From NCBI GenBank assembly GCA_025360045.1, contig JANYCY010000095.1:124001-188000 (forward strand): DNA of 64,000 nt, given 5' to 3'. The DNA is from Janthinobacterium sp. (GTDB lineage Bacteria; Pseudomonadota; Gammaproteobacteria; Burkholderiales; Chitinibacteraceae). Positions 28,123-37,603 of this stretch are shown here, piece after piece (position 1 is the stretch's first letter; each line of letters begins with the position of its first letter). Below the pieces are notes generated by a model. The model was not told the DNA's origin, did no database searches, and saw nothing but the letters and a program-made list of their open reading frames with translations. Made by a program: the position numbers and the translations under genes.

Positions 28123-28157
28123 AAAAAAAGGCGAACCCGAAGGTTCGCCTTTTTTTA
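28123..28157. terminator. bidirectional terminator between mdh and nagE
   Basis: The perfect 15-bp stem AAAAAAAGGCGAACC/GGTTCGCCTTTTTTT has a CGAA loop. The A and T tracts on either side serve both convergent genes. Confidence 0.95.
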
Positions 28158-28171
28158 TTTCAAAGACAAGC

Positions 28172-30190
28172 TTACTTTGCCTTAATGGTATACAACACGG
28201 TTTTGCCCGCTTCTACATGACCAGTAGCAAAGCCAACGACGCTATCAAACTGATCCACATTGCTCAATACCACAGGGCTAATGATCGATACAGCGTTCGC
28301 CGCTAAGTAATCCAAATCCAACTCCAGCACGGCGTCGCCTGCTTTTACACGTGAGCCTTGCTCAAGCAAGCGAGTAAAGCCCTTGCCGCCTAGCTTCACG
28401 GTATCCAAGCCAATATGCACAATCAGCTCAGCACCGTTATCTGCAATCAGGGCAAATGCGTGGTTGGTGTTAAAGATTTTAGCAATCACACCATCCACAG
28501 GGGCCACAACCAGCTTACCTGTAGGGCGGATCGCCAAGCCTTCACCCACAGCCTTGCTAGAGAACGCAGCATCTGGCACTTCGATTAAAGCCACAACTTC
28601 GCCGCTCATTGGGGCAAGCAACACCAAATCACCGCTTACTTTTTTAGCAGGAGCAACAACAGGTTCAACCACTGCATTCACTACGGCCGCAGCAGGAGCG
28701 GCGGCGCTAAGGCCTTTACCACTTGCCAGCAGCTGAGTCATGCGTGTTGCAATTAACTCTGCTTTAGGCCCAACAATAATCTGAATATTTTGCTTATTAA
28801 GCTTAATCACACCAGAAGCACCAAGGCGCTTAGCCGCTGCTTCATCCACACCCGCTGTCTCATTCAGAGTTAAGCGCAGACGGGTGATGCAAGCATCAAT
28901 CGCCACTACGTTTGCACCACCACCGATCAAATTAATATAAGCATGAGCAAGTGAATCTGTATCTGTATTCACTGGGCTAGCATCGACTGACTCAGCAACA
29001 TCTTCATCGTCTTCACGACCAGGTGTCTTCAAATTAAGAAGCCTAATCGCGCCACGGAAGCTAAAGTAGTAGATCGCGAAGAATACCAAGCCCTGTGGAA
29101 TCAACATAAACCAGTCTTTAGCTAGCGGATTGCGCGCGCCCAAGAACATATCGACAAAACCCGCACTGAAACCAAAACCAGAAATCCATTGCATGCTTGC
29201 GGCAATATAAACCGAAACCCCAGTCAAGAAGGCATGCAGCACATAAAGTAGCGGTGCTACAAACATGAATGAGAATTCAAGCGGCTCAGTCACACCCGTA
29301 AAGAATGCAGCAAATGAAGCGGCAATCATCAAAGACGCAACGCGCACTTTATTTGCAGGCTTAGCTGCGTGGTAAATAGCCAACGCTGCACCCGGCAAAC
29401 CAAACATCATAATCGGGAAGAAACCCGCTTGATACATACCGGTTACACCCAATACAGCTTTACCTTCAGCAAGGGACTTAGCGCCACCGAGGAAGTTAGG
29501 AATATCGTTAATACCCGCAACGTCAAACCAGAACACGCTGTTCAGAGCGTGATGCAAACCAACTGGAATCAAGAGACGGTTAAAGAAGGCATAGATACCG
29601 GCACCTAGAGGGCCCATACCCATAATGCTTTCGCCGAAATGAACCAGACCATTAAATACGATAGGCCAGATATACATTAACGGGAACGCAACAACCAACA
29701 TCACCACCGAAGTAACGATAGGCACTAAGCGGCGACCACTAAAGAAGGCCAAAGCTTTATGCAACTCTACGCTGCTGAAGCGGTTGTAAAGTTCGGCGGT
29801 AATCACACCAACCAAAATACCTACAAACTGATTATTGATTTTAGCGAACGCTTTTGGCACTTGATCAAGTGGAATACCTTGAATTTGGGAAACTGCACCA
29901 GGAGAAAGCAAAGTCGTTAATACATAATAACCAACCAAGCCCGACAAAGCGGCCGCGCCGTCTTTATCTTTAGACATACCGTAAGCAATACCCACTGCAA
30001 ACAAAATCGACATATTATCGATAATGGCAGCGCCTGATTTAATCAGGAAGGCAGCCAAGGCACTATTACTACCCCAACCTGTTGGATCAAGCCAATAGCC
30101 CACACCCATTAAAATTGCAGCGGCTGGCAGCGTTGCCACCGGCACCATCAGCGCACGGCCGATTTTCTGTAAATAGCCCAGAATATTCAT
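28172..30190 (-). CDS. nagE: PTS transporter EIICBA, N-acetylglucosamine specific
   Basis: The product is 672 aa from ATG 30190, with GGGGA upstream. The EIIC membrane domain (residues 1 to about 380) contains RALMVPVATLPAAAILMGVG, GLHHALNSVFWFDVAG and GVTEPLEFSFMF. The EIIB domain (about 410-490) has its phosphocysteine in VVAIDACITRLRLTL. The EIIA domain (about 520-672) has the phosphohistidine in AELIVHIGLDTVKL. The domain order and IIC sequence match NagE rather than glucose PtsG. It imports and phosphorylates GlcNAc using HPr~P. No nagA, nagB, ptsI or ptsH is adjacent. GlcNAc specificity fits a chitin-using lifestyle but is inferred. Confidence 0.9.
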   Translation of the reverse strand: MNILGYLQKIGRALMVPVATLPAAAILMGVGYWLDPTGWGSNSALAAFLIKSGAAIIDNMSILFAVGIAYGMSKDKDGAAALSGLVGYYVLTTLLSPGAVSQIQGIPLDQVPKAFAKINNQFVGILVGVITAELYNRFSSVELHKALAFFSGRRLVPIVTSVVMLVVAFPLMYIWPIVFNGLVHFGESIMGMGPLGAGIYAFFNRLLIPVGLHHALNSVFWFDVAGINDIPNFLGGAKSLAEGKAVLGVTGMYQAGFFPIMMFGLPGAALAIYHAAKPANKVRVASLMIAASFAAFFTGVTEPLEFSFMFVAPLLYVLHAFLTGVSVYIAASMQWISGFGFSAGFVDMFLGARNPLAKDWFMLIPQGLVFFAIYYFSFRGAIRLLNLKTPGREDDEDVAESVDASPVNTDTDSLAHAYINLIGGGANVVAIDACITRLRLTLNETAGVDEAAAKRLGASGVIKLNKQNIQIIVGPKAELIATRMTQLLASGKGLSAAAPAAAVVNAVVEPVVAPAKKVSGDLVLLAPMSGEVVALIEVPDAAFSSKAVGEGLAIRPTGKLVVAPVDGVIAKIFNTNHAFALIADNGAELIVHIGLDTVKLGGKGFTRLLEQGSRVKAGDAVLELDLDYLAANAVSIISPVVLSNVDQFDSVVGFATGHVEAGKTVLYTIKAK

Positions 30191-30932
30191 CACATCCCCT
30201 TTTTTACTTGTTCAAACAACGATATTAAAGCACCGCTCATATCCGCTGAATAAAAGTTTTGAAGCATGAGGTGGTAAAACAGAAGGAGAACAGCTCAAAA
30301 ACGAGACTAGTCCCAACACCTTACATCACCAAACATGCTGGATTATTCACTGCATGGTAGTAATTGGCAATCAAAAGATAATCGTGCTACCTATTTAAAA
30401 AAAGCTTCAAGAAACAGATAGGCAAAGAAATAAGTCAGCACAATACAATGCACTGACAAAGACGATAAACTGAAACAAACATTGATATAAAAAGTGCTTT
30501 CATTCCTTAAAGCAATTCCCGCTACGAAATCTACAGTATTTGCATAAAGTAAATATTGAGCTTGCTCAAAAATCATAACCATACACGTAGTTGCTAAATT
30601 TTTACTACATATGCTTTGATTTCATAAAAATAGCCGTCTCTTTGCAACAAATTATTACAAAAGCATGTGCAACACGCCGAGCTTCATTTTCCGATCGCCT
30701 GACTTTTTACTCCTATTTTTTAATGCCATTTACCTAAAATACGCAGTGTTCTATTTACTGTGAATCCAATATTTGCACAACACCATGACAAATGAATTGC
30801 CAATCACTCACAGAGCCATGTCAACGAAATGGCGCAGCGCAGCCAAGTAAAATTCACAACATAAAACGTTTTTAGAACACAGCTCATTGCAACAAATCAT
30901 TACAAACGGCCAAATCTCTTGCCACTTGGCAC
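30191..30932. other. AT-rich 742-bp intergenic region between nagE and the cyd operon
   Basis: No convincing gene is seen; the 63-codon frame at 30391-30582 lacks a ribosome-binding site and family features. The region holds the nagE promoter side. It also contains a direct repeat: TTGCAACAAATTATTACAAA at 30642-30661 recurs with one change at 30887-30906, 245 bp later. I did not recognise a NagC- or NagQ-type operator. Confidence 0.55.
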
Positions 30933-30967
30933 AAAAAAAAGCAACCCAGTGTGGGCTGCTTTTTTTA
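30933..30967 (-). terminator. terminator of the cyd operon
   Basis: AAAAAAAGCAACCCA pairs with TGGGCTGCTTTTTTT, with one A/C mismatch. It lies 15 bp past the cydX stop on the minus strand. Confidence 0.85.
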
Positions 30968-30981
30968 AAGCATTACTCTAG

Positions 30982-31137
30982 TTATATCTCTTTTTTCTTT
31001 CTGAATTTTTCAAACCGCTCTTGGGCTTCAGTTTCTTTTTCACCACCAAAGGCATGTGTACTTTCAAACCACAACACATTAATGAGCCCCAAAGCAACGG
31101 CCAGTCCCATACCTAATATCCAAGAAAAGTACCACAT
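30982..31137 (-). CDS. cydX: cytochrome bd oxidase small subunit CydX
   Basis: The 51-aa protein starts MWYFSWILGMGLAVALGLIN at ATG 31137, with a strong AAAGGAG upstream. It has one membrane helix followed by a charged tail (EKETEAQERFEKFRKKKEI). MWYF.WILG is the CydX signature. It stabilises the heme b595/d site of the CydAB oxidase. The tail is longer than in E. coli CydX (37 aa). Confidence 0.93.
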   Translation of the reverse strand: MWYFSWILGMGLAVALGLINVLWFESTHAFGGEKETEAQERFEKFRKKKEI

Positions 31138-31244
31138 AAACCACACTCCTTTGCGTAGATCAAGCCATGCCAAATGCAGAGTTCTGTAGCTAAGCAACTC
31201 AACACTCTTTTGCGCTTAGTTAAATAAATAAACCATCCCCGCCA

Positions 31245-32378
31245 TTAATAACTATGCGTATCGTTTTCTAGCCGCTCCAATGTCACTGGGCCACGCATCA
31301 CGCGATAAACCCAAGAGGTGTACAGCATAATAATCGGTACAAAAATCACCACCACCCCCAGCATCACACCCAGTGTTTTTTGGCTAGAGACCGCATCCCA
31401 TACCGTTAAGCTCGACGCTGCGTCAAGAGTGGATGGCAAAATAAAGGGGAATAAAGCGGTAGCTGTCGTGCAAAGCACGCCCACACTTGCAATACCACTC
31501 AAGATAAATGCGCTCAGTTGATAACGCCGCCAACTCGCCAAGGCCGCCAACAACGCCGCCAGCAGACCACTCATCGGCAAGAGCCATAGCACAGGATGAG
31601 CCATAAAGTTACTCAGCCAGCCCCCTTTGAGAATACTCACCGTTTTATCCAACGGATTGAGCACCCCGCCCACGGCCCCCATCGTATCAATATGCCAAGC
31701 ATCTAATTGCTTGAGCCACACGCCCCCCAAAGCAAATAACAATGCTAAGGCACAGCCAGCAACCACCGCCATATTAATTGCGCGCCCTTGCACCTGCTCT
31801 CTGGTTTTAACCGCCAGAAAAGTAGCGCCATGCAATATCAACATCACAATGGCCACTACGCCGCAATAAAGTGCAAATGGATTAAGCAAATCATAGAAAT
31901 GGCCTGAATAACTCACCCTTAAACTTTCATCAAATTGAAACGGCAAACCCACAAATAAATTACCAATGGCTACACCAAACACAAGCGTGGGCACCACACT
32001 ACCAACAAACAAGGCCCAATCCCAGCCATTGCGCCAGCGTGGATCTGCTAATTTACTACGGTAATCAAAGCCGACTGGCCGTAAAAATAAAGCAAATAAC
32101 ACAAACATTAATGCCACATACATCACCGAGAATGCGGCAGCATAAAGTAAGGGCCATGCCGCAAATAATGCGGCCCCAATGGTGACCAGCCAAACTTGAT
32201 TGCCCTCCCAAGTTGGCCCCACAGAATTAATCACCAATCGGCGCTCTTCATCTGTTTTACCTGCGAATGGCAAAAGAATAGCCACGCCTAAATCAAAACC
32301 ACCCGTTAAGGTAAAGCCGATGATTAAAAACACCATCAGGCCCCACCAGATTAGTTTTAATACTTCGTAATCAAACAT
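31245..32378 (-). CDS. cydB: cytochrome bd ubiquinol oxidase subunit II
   Basis: The 377-aa protein has about eight or nine membrane helices. It begins [15 protein letters not shown] and has [18 protein letters not shown] and [15 protein letters not shown], the conserved CydB region with the functional Glu/Trp. It pairs with CydA to reduce O2 to water. It follows cydA by 3 bp and has its own AAGGAAT ribosome-binding site. Confidence 0.97.
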   Translation of the reverse strand: MFDYEVLKLIWWGLMVFLIIGFTLTGGFDLGVAILLPFAGKTDEERRLVINSVGPTWEGNQVWLVTIGAALFAAWPLLYAAAFSVMYVALMFVLFALFLRPVGFDYRSKLADPRWRNGWDWALFVGSVVPTLVFGVAIGNLFVGLPFQFDESLRVSYSGHFYDLLNPFALYCGVVAIVMLILHGATFLAVKTREQVQGRAINMAVVAGCALALLFALGGVWLKQLDAWHIDTMGAVGGVLNPLDKTVSILKGGWLSNFMAHPVLWLLPMSGLLAALLAALASWRRYQLSAFILSGIASVGVLCTTATALFPFILPSTLDAASSLTVWDAVSSQKTLGVMLGVVVIFVPIIMLYTSWVYRVMRGPVTLERLENDTHSY

Positions 32379-32381
32379 AAT

Positions 32382-33944
32382 CTATTCCTTAGCGTGTGTT
32401 TTTTGTTCACCAAAATAGCGGCCTGTATGCAAACTAGCAGGGCCAAGGCGGATATATTTCAGCATCAAATACATTTCAATCACAAATAAGGCGCTATACA
32501 TTAAACCCAAGCCCGCCATACTAAAATGCAATTGCCCCGCACTGAGCGCCGATGCCGACATAAACGTAGGCAATACACCAGAAATAGTCCAAGGCTGGCG
32601 GCCATATTCAGCCACAAACCAACCCGCCTCAATCGCCACCCAAGGCAGGGGAATAGAAATAACCGCCAAACGTAATAACCAGCGCTGAGGAGCAAGGTTT
32701 CTTCTTGCCAAGTAATAAAATGACATTGAGAAAATAAATAGGAATAGCATCCCTAGGCCTACCATCAAGCGGAAAGACCAAAATATTGGGGAAACATTAG
32801 GAATAGTGTCTGCAGCTGCCATTTTAATTTGTGCAGGCGTCGCATCAACTACATTTAAAGTGTATTTCTTGAGTAATAAACCAAAGCCTAAATCTGCCTT
32901 ATGCGCCTCAAAATCATCATGCGCCGATTTATCCCCTGCTTTTAATCGAGTTAATGCGGCATAGGCTTGCATGCCACTCTTAATTCTTTGTTCGTACTCA
33001 ATTTTTAAATCTTTAATTCCTGTCACAGTTTCTGTGGTTGATCGGGTTGCAATTATGCCTAAGGCATAGGGGATACTAACTTCATAATCAGTCCGCTGCT
33101 CTTTTTGATTAGGTAAACCAAATAAAATCAAAGGTGCGGGTGCGGGGTGCGTATCCCACTGCGCTTCCATTGCAGCTAATTTTACTTTTTGCACTTCACC
33201 CGTGGTGTACCCAGACTCATCACCTAAAACAATTACCGATAAAATAGAAGCCAAACCAAATGCAGATGCAATCGCAAAAGAGCGCAGTGCAAAGCCAGTA
33301 TCACGTGCTTTTAATAAATACCAGCTAGAAACACCCAATACAAACATCGAGGCCGCCACATAACCCGCAGCCACGGTATGCACAAATTTTACTTGAGCCA
33401 CTGGGTTAAAAAATACATCAGCCAAGCTCACTAATTCCATCCGCATGGTGATGTAATTAAACTCTGCCCCCACCGGATTTTGCATCCAGCCATTGGCAAT
33501 CAAAATCCACATTGCAGATAAATTAGACCCTAATGCCACTAAGAAAGTCACACCCAAGTGCTGGACTTTAGATAGCCGATCCCAGCCAAAGAAAAACAAT
33601 CCCACAAAGGTTGATTCTAAAAAGAAAGCCATCATGCCTTCAATGGCCAAGGGCACACCAAATATATCACCCACATAATGCGAGTAATAGGCCCAATTGG
33701 TACCAAATTGAAATTCAAGCGTTAATCCGGTTGTTACGCCCATTGCAAAATTAATGCCAAATAACTTACCCCAAAAACGGGTCATGTCTTTATATATTTC
33801 TTTGCCTGTCATGACATAGGCAGATTCGCAAATAACCAGAATCCATGAAAGCCCCATTGTTAGGGGAACAAATAGAAAGTGAAACATCGCGGTTAAACCA
33901 AATTGCATACGCGATAATTCCACTACTTCAGCTGCGGGAATCAT
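32382..33944 (-). CDS. cydA: cytochrome bd ubiquinol oxidase subunit I
   Basis: The 520-aa protein begins MIPAAEVVELSRMQFGLTAM. His22 in MFHFLFVPLTMG is the equivalent of the E. coli His19 heme ligand. FVHTVAAGYV carries the heme b558 histidine, and the periplasmic Q-loop spans roughly residues 250-390 (KLAAMEAQWDTHPAPAPL, then TRSTTETVTG). Length (E. coli 522) shows the long Q-loop type. It provides high-affinity, non-proton-pumping respiration for low oxygen or NO/cyanide stress. AGGACC precedes the ATG. Confidence 0.97.
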   Translation of the reverse strand: MIPAAEVVELSRMQFGLTAMFHFLFVPLTMGLSWILVICESAYVMTGKEIYKDMTRFWGKLFGINFAMGVTTGLTLEFQFGTNWAYYSHYVGDIFGVPLAIEGMMAFFLESTFVGLFFFGWDRLSKVQHLGVTFLVALGSNLSAMWILIANGWMQNPVGAEFNYITMRMELVSLADVFFNPVAQVKFVHTVAAGYVAASMFVLGVSSWYLLKARDTGFALRSFAIASAFGLASILSVIVLGDESGYTTGEVQKVKLAAMEAQWDTHPAPAPLILFGLPNQKEQRTDYEVSIPYALGIIATRSTTETVTGIKDLKIEYEQRIKSGMQAYAALTRLKAGDKSAHDDFEAHKADLGFGLLLKKYTLNVVDATPAQIKMAAADTIPNVSPIFWSFRLMVGLGMLFLFIFSMSFYYLARRNLAPQRWLLRLAVISIPLPWVAIEAGWFVAEYGRQPWTISGVLPTFMSASALSAGQLHFSMAGLGLMYSALFVIEMYLMLKYIRLGPASLHTGRYFGEQKTHAKE

Positions 33945-34067
33945 ATAAAGGTCCTATTTGTGCGGTAACTCTGCAAGGGAAGTCACTCCAGCAGCAATAC
34001 TAAAAGAGTGATCTTCATATTTTAGATCGACTCCAACTAGCCTCTGGCCAAGGAGTCAACAGAGCAT

Positions 34068-34253
34068 CTACAGTGTCGATGACGACGATGCGGGGCTCAC
34101 AAATCGCTCTGTCATCATGGTTTGAGGTACCAACATGTGACGAGCCACAGGCTCAGAAAAAAAGCTTTTCCAGATGACAAATAGCAAGGCCATTTTGATC
34201 AACAAGACGATGGTGATTTCTTGCCACAGAGGCAGACGCTTAGCGATTCGCAT
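34068..34253 (-). CDS. cydP: cytochrome oxidase small accessory subunit CydP-like
   Basis: The 61-aa protein has one membrane helix (EITIVLLIKMALLFVIWKSF) followed by EPVARHML. The pattern basic N-terminus, LL.K..LL..IW..FFS, then VARH matches the CydP family found next to cydAB in Neisseriales and pseudomonads. An AGGAGC ribosome-binding site overlaps the stop of the regulator gene just upstream, so the two are translationally coupled. It lies 123 bp before cydA. Its exact role in the oxidase is not established. Confidence 0.78.
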   Translation of the reverse strand: MRIAKRLPLWQEITIVLLIKMALLFVIWKSFFSEPVARHMLVPQTMMTERFVSPASSSSTL

Positions 34254-34256
34254 CGC

Positions 34257-34808
34257 TTAGCTCCTATTACCAGGACGTAAGTGCCCTGCAAAACTCAAAA
34301 CTTTTTGCACCTTTGAGCCCAAGCGCATCAGGTTTTCTAATGTCTCTGGAGACAAGTGCTGAACTTCATCAAACCAGCCCGTGGCTAACTCAATCAGCTC
34401 GTGCATTTCGCGCATTCTTTCTTGCGCATGCCTATCTTCATCTGAGGTGGCCTCGTCCATTAAGGCGTCTCTAAGCAAGGTAAGGGTAGGCTCAATCTCA
34501 CGCTTACGTTTTTCTTCTACTAAAGACCTAAAAATTTCCCAAACATCTTTAGGCGTTTCAAAGTAATCACGCCTATCCCCTGCCTTATGCACCAGCTTGC
34601 ACAGCTTCCACGACAGCAGCTCCTTCATTCCCATGCTGACATTGGAGCGTGAAAAACCCAGCTGTTCAGCAATTTCATCGGAATTTAAAGCCTTCGGGGA
34701 TAGAAACAGCAGGGCATACATTTGTCCTACCGTGCGGTTTACCCCCCATCGGCTGCCCATTTCGCCAAAGTGCAAAACAAAACGCTCGTTGATCGGAGAG
34801 AGTTTCAT
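34257..34808 (-). CDS. GbsR/MarR-type transcriptional regulator heading the cyd operon
   Basis: The product is 183 aa from ATG 34808 (MKLSPINERFVLHFGEMGSR); the frame upstream to 34820 begins with TTG. GVNRTVGQMYALLFLSPKAL and LNSDEIAEQLGFSRSNVSMGMKEL form a winged helix, followed by a GbsR-like RRDYFETPKDVWEIF segment and a helical C-terminus. The first gene of the cyd operon is therefore a regulator, and an 18-bp palindrome sits 14 bp ahead of the start codon. The likely role is control of its own operon; the signal is unknown. Confidence 0.85.
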   Translation of the reverse strand: MKLSPINERFVLHFGEMGSRWGVNRTVGQMYALLFLSPKALNSDEIAEQLGFSRSNVSMGMKELLSWKLCKLVHKAGDRRDYFETPKDVWEIFRSLVEEKRKREIEPTLTLLRDALMDEATSDEDRHAQERMREMHELIELATGWFDEVQHLSPETLENLMRLGSKVQKVLSFAGHLRPGNRS

Positions 34809-34821
34809 GAAGTTTTCCAAT

Positions 34822-34839
34822 TTTCAGTAATTACTGAAA
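34822..34839. promoter_or_regulatory. 18-bp perfect palindrome, candidate operator of the GbsR-like regulator
   Basis: TTTCAGTAATTACTGAAA is a perfect palindrome centred between 34830 and 34831. It lies between the start codon of the regulator and the divergent yqhA-like gene. Size and symmetry suit a dimeric winged-helix repressor. Binding is inferred from position. Confidence 0.7.
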
Positions 34840-34995
34840 TTATAGTAACTTCTTTGATTTAGAGCAATGCAAAAAAATTCACCTCGTCATGACATACCCA
34901 TGTCTCTCAACACAAACACAGCAGCCATCAACGATTTAATCTTGATTTGCACACTTAGACCCGCCATGATTGCGGGCTAATTTAGGGGACAACAG

Positions 34996-35508
34996 ATGCA
35001 AAGCCGTGTAGAAGAAATCTTAGAAAGAGTTATTTTTCAGAGCAGATGGTTGCTTGCACCATTTTACTTAGCCTTAATTCTTGGCTTAGTGGCACTTTTC
35101 GCCAAAATGCTTAAAGAGTTATTTGCCATGTTTAACTCATTAATCAGCGGTGATGGCAATTTGATCATTGCGATTTTAGGCATGGTGGATGTCACCTTAG
35201 TCGCCAATTTATTATTGATTGTTATTTTTAGCGGCTATGAAAACTTCATATCCAAATTAGATATCGCCCATAGCTCGGTTGACAAACCTTCATGGATGGG
35301 AAAGGTCAGCTACGCCGACTTGAAGCTCAAACTGATCGGCTCTATTGTCGCCATTTCTGCGATTGATTTACTTAAAGCATTTATGAATATCAAATCCACA
35401 GATCATACCGAGCTGGCATGGCTGATTGGTATTCATTTAACCTTTGTGGTTTCGGGCGTGATGTTTGCAATTATGGATCGAATTGCGGCAGGTACTACAA
35501 AGCACTAG
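34996..35508 (+). CDS. YqhA/UPF0114 family membrane protein
   Basis: The 170-aa protein has four predicted membrane helices. It starts MQSRVEEILERVIFQSRWLL, with LAPFYLALILGLVAL, VDVTLVANLLLIVIFSGYENF, the conserved KLIGSIVAISAIDLLKAFMN, and a final helix VVSGVMFAIMDRI. This matches the UPF0114 (YqhA) family throughout. Function is unknown. TAGGGGAC precedes the ATG. It is divergent from the cyd operon regulator. Confidence 0.9.
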   Translation: MQSRVEEILERVIFQSRWLLAPFYLALILGLVALFAKMLKELFAMFNSLISGDGNLIIAILGMVDVTLVANLLLIVIFSGYENFISKLDIAHSSVDKPSWMGKVSYADLKLKLIGSIVAISAIDLLKAFMNIKSTDHTELAWLIGIHLTFVVSGVMFAIMDRIAAGTTKH

Positions 35509-35602
35509 ATTTGATGCAATTCGTCATTCTCCACCCAAACAGATGAGAATGACGATTTAACTCAAATTGCATAAAACAGATTACTTGCAGTAAACAATGC
35601 AT

Positions 35603-35632
35603 TGCCTAAAAATGAGGCAGGGTATTTTTTAG
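35603..35632 (+). terminator. weak terminator-like hairpin after the YqhA-family gene
   Basis: The stem TGCCT/AGGCA is followed by GGTATTTTTTAG. A second inverted repeat, CGTCATTCTC/GAGAATGACG, lies at 35522-35554 without a T run. Either could end the transcript. Confidence 0.4.
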
Positions 35633-35749
35633 TTTATAAATCAGCTCATTAACCGACTTATCCACATCTTATCCTTAGCTAAACAGGATTAATTCGTGGA
35701 TAAACGCCCAAGAGCTAGAGCAAATAAATAGACCAACTCACTAGCAAGA

Positions 35750-36181
35750 CTAATGAGGCCGTGGGCGGGTATTAAATTCATCATTCATACGCTGCTCATT
35801 GCGTAATTCTTTTTGCATTTCTGATGTTAAATGCCGCTTTTTAAGCGCTTCAAATGCCTTTACCTTTTTCTCACACTCAAGCCACGCATCCCGATTACCT
35901 TCGTAAATAAGCCCCAATCGATCAATTTCTTGCTGCTGAGAGGCCGCAACGTCATCCAGCTTGGCCAAAAATAATTGAAAATCCCGCCATTGGATAATAC
36001 TCATCCCACCTTGGCCACTATCTAAAAGCCGGCCTCGGTATTCAACCCGATATTGATCGACTTGATCAAGCTTGCCCTGCGCGCCCAGCCAGTTAGCCTG
36101 AGATGCTTGCATCAGACGTGCAGCATCTTCCCGCGCATCAATGGCGAGTTCTAATAAGAAGGCAAAACGAAATTGGGCCAC
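35750..36181 (-). CDS. fliJ: flagellar export chaperone FliJ
   Basis: The product is 143 aa with a GTG start (36179-36181) and CAGGAG upstream. It is almost entirely an antiparallel coiled coil: FRFAFLLELAIDAREDAARLM at the start, VAASQQQEIDRLGLIYEG in the middle and KKVKAFEALKKRHLTSEMQKE at the end. Sequence is weakly conserved in the family, but length, fold and position directly after fliI are decisive. FliJ bridges the FliI ATPase ring and the export gate FlhA. It is the last gene of the fliEFGHIJ run here; fliK is not in the window. Confidence 0.88.
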   Translation of the reverse strand: MAQFRFAFLLELAIDAREDAARLMQASQANWLGAQGKLDQVDQYRVEYRGRLLDSGQGGMSIIQWRDFQLFLAKLDDVAASQQQEIDRLGLIYEGNRDAWLECEKKVKAFEALKKRHLTSEMQKELRNEQRMNDEFNTRPRPH

Positions 36182-36205
36182 GGCTAAAACTCCTGAAAAA
36201 ATTAA

Positions 36206-37603
36206 TTACATCAAGAGCTGATAGAGCTTCATTCTAGCCCCATCGTAGCGTTCGCACTCAGCTATTCCCTGTTGCAAGAAAGCTTCAAAGCTAGGATTAC
36301 GCCGAATGGCTTCATCCAATACAGGGTCTGAGCCAGGCACATAAGCGCCCACACTAATTAAATCTCGGCTGCGTTGGTAGCGGGAATAGAGATATTTAAA
36401 ACGGCGTACCACGGCGAATTCTTCGGGAGAAATAATATCGTTCATGACGCGGCTAATCGAAGCTTCGATATCAATCGCAGGGTAATGCCCTGCCTCGGCC
36501 AGCTGGCGGCTGAGCACAAAGTGACCATCCAAAATAGCCCGCGCATTATCGGCAATCGGATCTTGCTGATCATCGCCTTCGGATAAAACGGTATAAAACG
36601 CCGTGATCGAGCCTCCGCCCTCTTCTGCATTACCCGCACGCTCTACCAATTGTGGCAAGCGAGCAAACACCGATGCCGGATAGCCTTTAGTGGCGGGCGG
36701 CTCGCCCACGGCGAGGGCAATTTCACGTTGCGCCATTGCATAGCGCGTTAGCGAATCCATAATCAGCAGCACATGCTTGCCCTGATTTCTAAAATATTCA
36801 GCAATCGATGTGGCATAGGCTGCGCCATATAAACGCAGCAAGGGTGGTGTATCTGCGGGAGCAGCCACCACGACCGAGCGCTTTAAGCCTTCGTCGCCCA
36901 GGATATTTTCAATAAAATCTTTCACTTCTCGGCCACGCTCACCAATCAGCCCCACCACCACCACATCGGCCGTGGTATAACGCGCCATCATGCCCAGTAG
37001 CACCGATTTACCCACACCAGAGCCTGCAAACAGGCCCAAACGCTGACCACGTCCAACGGTCAGCATGGCATTAATCGCCCGAACGCCCACATCCATCACA
37101 TGACGAACTGGCTCACGCGTCATCGGGTTGTAAGGGCGGGCAAACAGCGGCATATAGTCGTCGTGCTCAATCCGCCCCTTGCCATCAAGTGGGCGACCTA
37201 GGCCATCTAAAACTCGCCCAAGCAAGCCCCAGCCTACCGGCATCTGGCGGCCATGATCTTCTAAACGGCGTTGTGGCGGACGAGGATGACCATAATCAGG
37301 CACCCACGCTTCTACATCTTCATGTGGCACAACCTGCGCGCCTGGCTCTACGCCATAAATTTCAGCAATTGGCATCAGGAACAAGCGGTCTTCATTAAAG
37401 CCAACCACCACCGCCTCAACAGAAGCACCGCTAGGTGTCATCACATCGCAAGACGAGCCAATGGCCAGCCGCAAGCCCACAGCCTCAAGCACCAAACCCG
37501 ATACTCTAACCAAGCGCCCACGCGGCAACCACGGACGCATCCAGCGCACCGCATCTTTGCAATCGGCTAGATATTGGCTGCAGCCTTGTAGGACTTCAGT
37601 CAT
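36206..37603 (-). CDS. fliI: flagellum-specific ATPase FliI
   Basis: The product is 465 aa from ATG 37603 ([12 protein letters not shown]); the longer frame is the antisense of the fliH repeat tail. Walker A is [15 protein letters not shown], Walker B is [18 protein letters not shown], and the catalytic Glu is in [18 protein letters not shown]. The F1-beta-like fold is complete. It powers type III export of flagellar subunits with FliH and FliJ. ATG overlaps the fliH stop by 8 bp, so translation is coupled. Confidence 0.97.
   Translation of the reverse strand: MTEVLQGCSQYLADCKDAVRWMRPWLPRGRLVRVSGLVLEAVGLRLAIGSSCDVMTPSGASVEAVVVGFNEDRLFLMPIAEIYGVEPGAQVVPHEDVEAWVPDYGHPRPPQRRLEDHGRQMPVGWGLLGRVLDGLGRPLDGKGRIEHDDYMPLFARPYNPMTREPVRHVMDVGVRAINAMLTVGRGQRLGLFAGSGVGKSVLLGMMARYTTADVVVVGLIGERGREVKDFIENILGDEGLKRSVVVAAPADTPPLLRLYGAAYATSIAEYFRNQGKHVLLIMDSLTRYAMAQREIALAVGEPPATKGYPASVFARLPQLVERAGNAEEGGGSITAFYTVLSEGDDQQDPIADNARAILDGHFVLSRQLAEAGHYPAIDIEASISRVMNDIISPEEFAVVRRFKYLYSRYQRSRDLISVGAYVPGSDPVLDEAIRRNPSFEAFLQQGIAECERYDGARMKLYQLLM

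Noticed and set aside
30391-30582. 63-codon minus-strand hydrophobic frame
   Set aside because: No ribosome-binding site, AT-rich chance frame, no family signal.
33945-34067. FNR/ANR box ahead of cydA
   Set aside because: No TTGAT-n4-ATCAA match; only a bulged hairpin (GAGTGATCT/AGATCGACTC) is present.
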